NCBI RefSeq assembly: GCF_009711135.1
Contig: NZ_WMIC01000001.1
Span: forward strand, 744,001 to 808,000
DNA from: Flavobacterium sp. LC2016-01
Lineage (GTDB): Bacteria; Bacteroidota; Bacteroidia; Flavobacteriales; Flavobacteriaceae
Reading direction: 5' to 3'
DNA: 64,000 nucleotides
Numbering within the stretch: the first letter of the stretch is position 1; each line of letters starts with the position of its first letter. Made by a program: the position numbers and the translations under genes. The notes under the pieces are model-generated. The model was not told the origin of the DNA and made no database searches. It was given only the letters and a program-made list of their open reading frames with translations. Shown one piece after another: positions 63,942-64,000 of this stretch.

Positions 63942-64000
63942 ATGCTTACACGTAAACTAGGAAATAGCGGTCTTGAAGTCTCAGCATTGGGACTTGGCTG
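63942..64000 (+). CDS. Aldo/keto reductase, N-terminal fragment (continues past window)
   Basis: Nineteen visible residues beginning MLTRKLGNSGLEVSALGLG, the typical N-terminus of AKR barrel proteins (K-L-G-x-S-G-L-x-V-S-x-L-G-L-G). The rest lies beyond base 64000. It follows the alcohol dehydrogenase in the same orientation, so it is probably cotranscribed. Confidence 0.85.
   Translation, partial: MLTRKLGNSGLEVSALGLG

Overview
The window is chromosomal DNA of a Flavobacterium-like member of the Bacteroidota, probably close to the soil and freshwater Flavobacterium species. The evidence is the low GC content, promoters of the TAnnTTTG type instead of E. coli sigma70 type, lipoprotein signals of the form Cys-Ser-Asn-Asp-Asp, a type IX secretion (T9SS) C-terminal domain, a YtxJ-type bacillithiol protein, a DUF6377 regulator and an arginine pathway with an argF'-type transcarbamylase. 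I see no rRNA, tRNA, CRISPR array, phage or insertion sequence. Both ends cut genes: an M1 aminopeptidase on the left and an aldo/keto reductase on the right.

Layout. 1-1050: end of an M1 aminopeptidase. 1236-12582: one long arginine and proline operon (leader RNA, GNAT acyltransferase, argG, argC, argD, proA, proB, argF', argB, argE, argH), ended by a strong hairpin. 12644-13963: a secreted pectate lyase on the minus strand with a LacI-type palindrome in front. 14205-16366: two coupled membrane proteins. 16471-20916: YtxJ, ClpB, a 39-residue protein and a DUF808 membrane protein. 21249-29017: a lipoprotein, AguB, two tandem OmpA paralogues, a choice-of-anchor I lipoprotein and AguA; AguB and AguA together turn agmatine into putrescine. 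29165-37236: housekeeping enzymes (fumarylacetoacetase, GlyA, MiaE, GuaC, aspartase) with small accessory proteins. 37386-42842: an outer-membrane barrel, a two-component system, a stress protein and a bestrophin. 42914-45355: a MocR regulator divergent from an EamA transporter. 45634-47895: an acyl-CoA oxidase/dehydrogenase. 48062-54107: a DUF6377 regulator followed by a GH3 glucosidase, a DUF1349 protein and an acyltransferase. 54336-57776: an ArsR/old-yellow-enzyme pair, a TlpA thioredoxin and small unknowns. 57988-60807: a GH2 glycosidase. 61038-64000: AraC regulator, cupin, alcohol dehydrogenase and aldo/keto reductase.

Most notable signals. First, the arginine operon starts with a very short leader reading frame that carries two CGG arginine codons. 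It is folded into a closed three-hairpin RNA whose arms are repeated downstream, so it looks like an uncharacterised arginine attenuator. Second, the transcarbamylase and the GNAT point to N-succinylated arginine intermediates. Third, more than twenty intergenic gaps hold degenerate palindromes built from a small vocabulary of short words (CTTAGAATCTTAG, GTTTCAAGTTTC, GCCACGAATTC, AAAGTGACAAAG, TTTGCGGTTAA and others). These are the dominant non-coding structure of the window and I know no established function for them.
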